DNA of 12,619 nucleotides, taken from assembly GCA_024638355.1 (NCBI GenBank), contig JAHEKO010000066.1, positions 1 to 12,619 of the forward strand, read 5' to 3'. Position numbers and translations under genes: made by a program. Positions 12,394 through 12,619 of the stretch are shown piece after piece. Positions within the stretch are counted from its first letter, which is position 1. Each line of letters starts with the position of its first letter. The DNA comes from Acidobacteriota bacterium. GTDB taxonomy: Bacteria > Acidobacteriota > Thermoanaerobaculia > Multivoradales > JAHEKO01. Under the pieces are notes generated by a model that searched no databases, was not told where the DNA came from, and saw nothing but the letters and a program-made list of their open reading frames with translations.

Positions 12394-12619
12394 GCCTCCC
12401 CCGACGAGTCGGCGCCGTGCAGGATCTGAAGCGCCACCAGCCGCGCGACGAGGATCGCGATGTAGAGCTGCCCGGTGACCGCTTGCATCCAGGCCGCGGT
12501 GCGGGCGATCGGCGAGAGCGGCGAGACGTCGCCGTAGCCGAGAGTGGTGAGGGTGACGAAGCTGTAGTAGATGAAGCCGAAATCGCGCCCGGTGCTTCCG
12601 TCGTGCGCCGCCGCGTCGA
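12390..12619 (-). CDS. Potassium-channel-like protein (Ion_trans_2 type), C-terminal fragment
   Basis: The frame is open through the right edge, so the start and at least the first membrane helix lie outside the window. About 75 residues are visible. FIYYSFVTLTTLGYGDVSPL carries the potassium-channel pore helix and selectivity filter (TLGYGD). It is followed by SPIARTAAWMQAVTGQLYIAILVARLV, the typical inner pore-lining helix of two-helix channels such as KcsA/MthK-like proteins, then a short hydrophilic tail ending SSGEA. No ligand-binding (RCK or cyclic-nucleotide) domain follows, so this is a simple pore-domain protein. It is co-directional with the downstream MltF-like gene. Confidence 0.9.
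   Translation of the reverse strand, partial: DAAAHDGSTGRDFGFIYYSFVTLTTLGYGDVSPLSPIARTAAWMQAVTGQLYIAILVARLVALQILHGADSSGEA

Overview
This is a high-GC, gene-dense stretch of a Gram-negative bacterial chromosome. Evidence for the cell type is three predicted outer-membrane lipoproteins, type IV pilin/type II secretion pseudopilins, a periplasmic lytic transglycosylase, and tRNA genes that all encode their 3' CCA. Style and gene content fit a poorly characterised environmental lineage such as Acidobacteriota or Myxococcota/'deltaproteobacteria', but nothing here fixes the taxon. No transposase, integrase, CRISPR array or phage gene was seen.

Layout. Positions 1-1153 (+) hold the end of a pseudopilin operon: the C-terminus of a pilin-like protein, a GspJ/PilW-type prepilin, and a short GspK/PilX-like membrane-anchored protein. 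It meets head-on, within one shared CTAG, a minus-strand block read from 4687 down to 1150: an alpha/beta hydrolase, a small exported protein, a DinB-superfamily protein and a tandem-CAP-domain protein whose signal peptide seems to require a non-canonical start codon. Positions 6696-4778 (-) are a tight three-gene operon of two helical lipoproteins and a basic helical protein, none of a family I recognise.

Positions 7474-6945 (-) hold four tRNA genes in the order Pro(TGG), Arg(TCT), His(GTG), Arg(CCG). The 196-bp spacer between Arg(TCT) and His contains two strong perfect inverted repeats, one of which includes the last 15 nt of tRNA-Arg before its terminal A. Just upstream is a degenerate response-regulator receiver protein. 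Positions 10072-8027 (-) encode a prokaryotic pentameric ligand-gated ion channel (Cys-loop receptor superfamily) followed, in the same reading frame and 3 nt after its stop codon, by an AraC-family regulator.

A divergent DUF4136-type exported protein (10145-10747, +) faces an MltF-like lytic transglycosylase lipoprotein (12340-10832, -). The right edge holds the C-terminal end of a pore-loop potassium-channel-like protein (TLGYGD filter) whose stop codon lies in a REP-like palindrome.

The most unusual items are the channel/AraC pair, the unrecognised three-gene lipoprotein operon, the tRNA-Arg(TCT) antisense palindrome, and the apparent AUC start of the CAP-domain gene.
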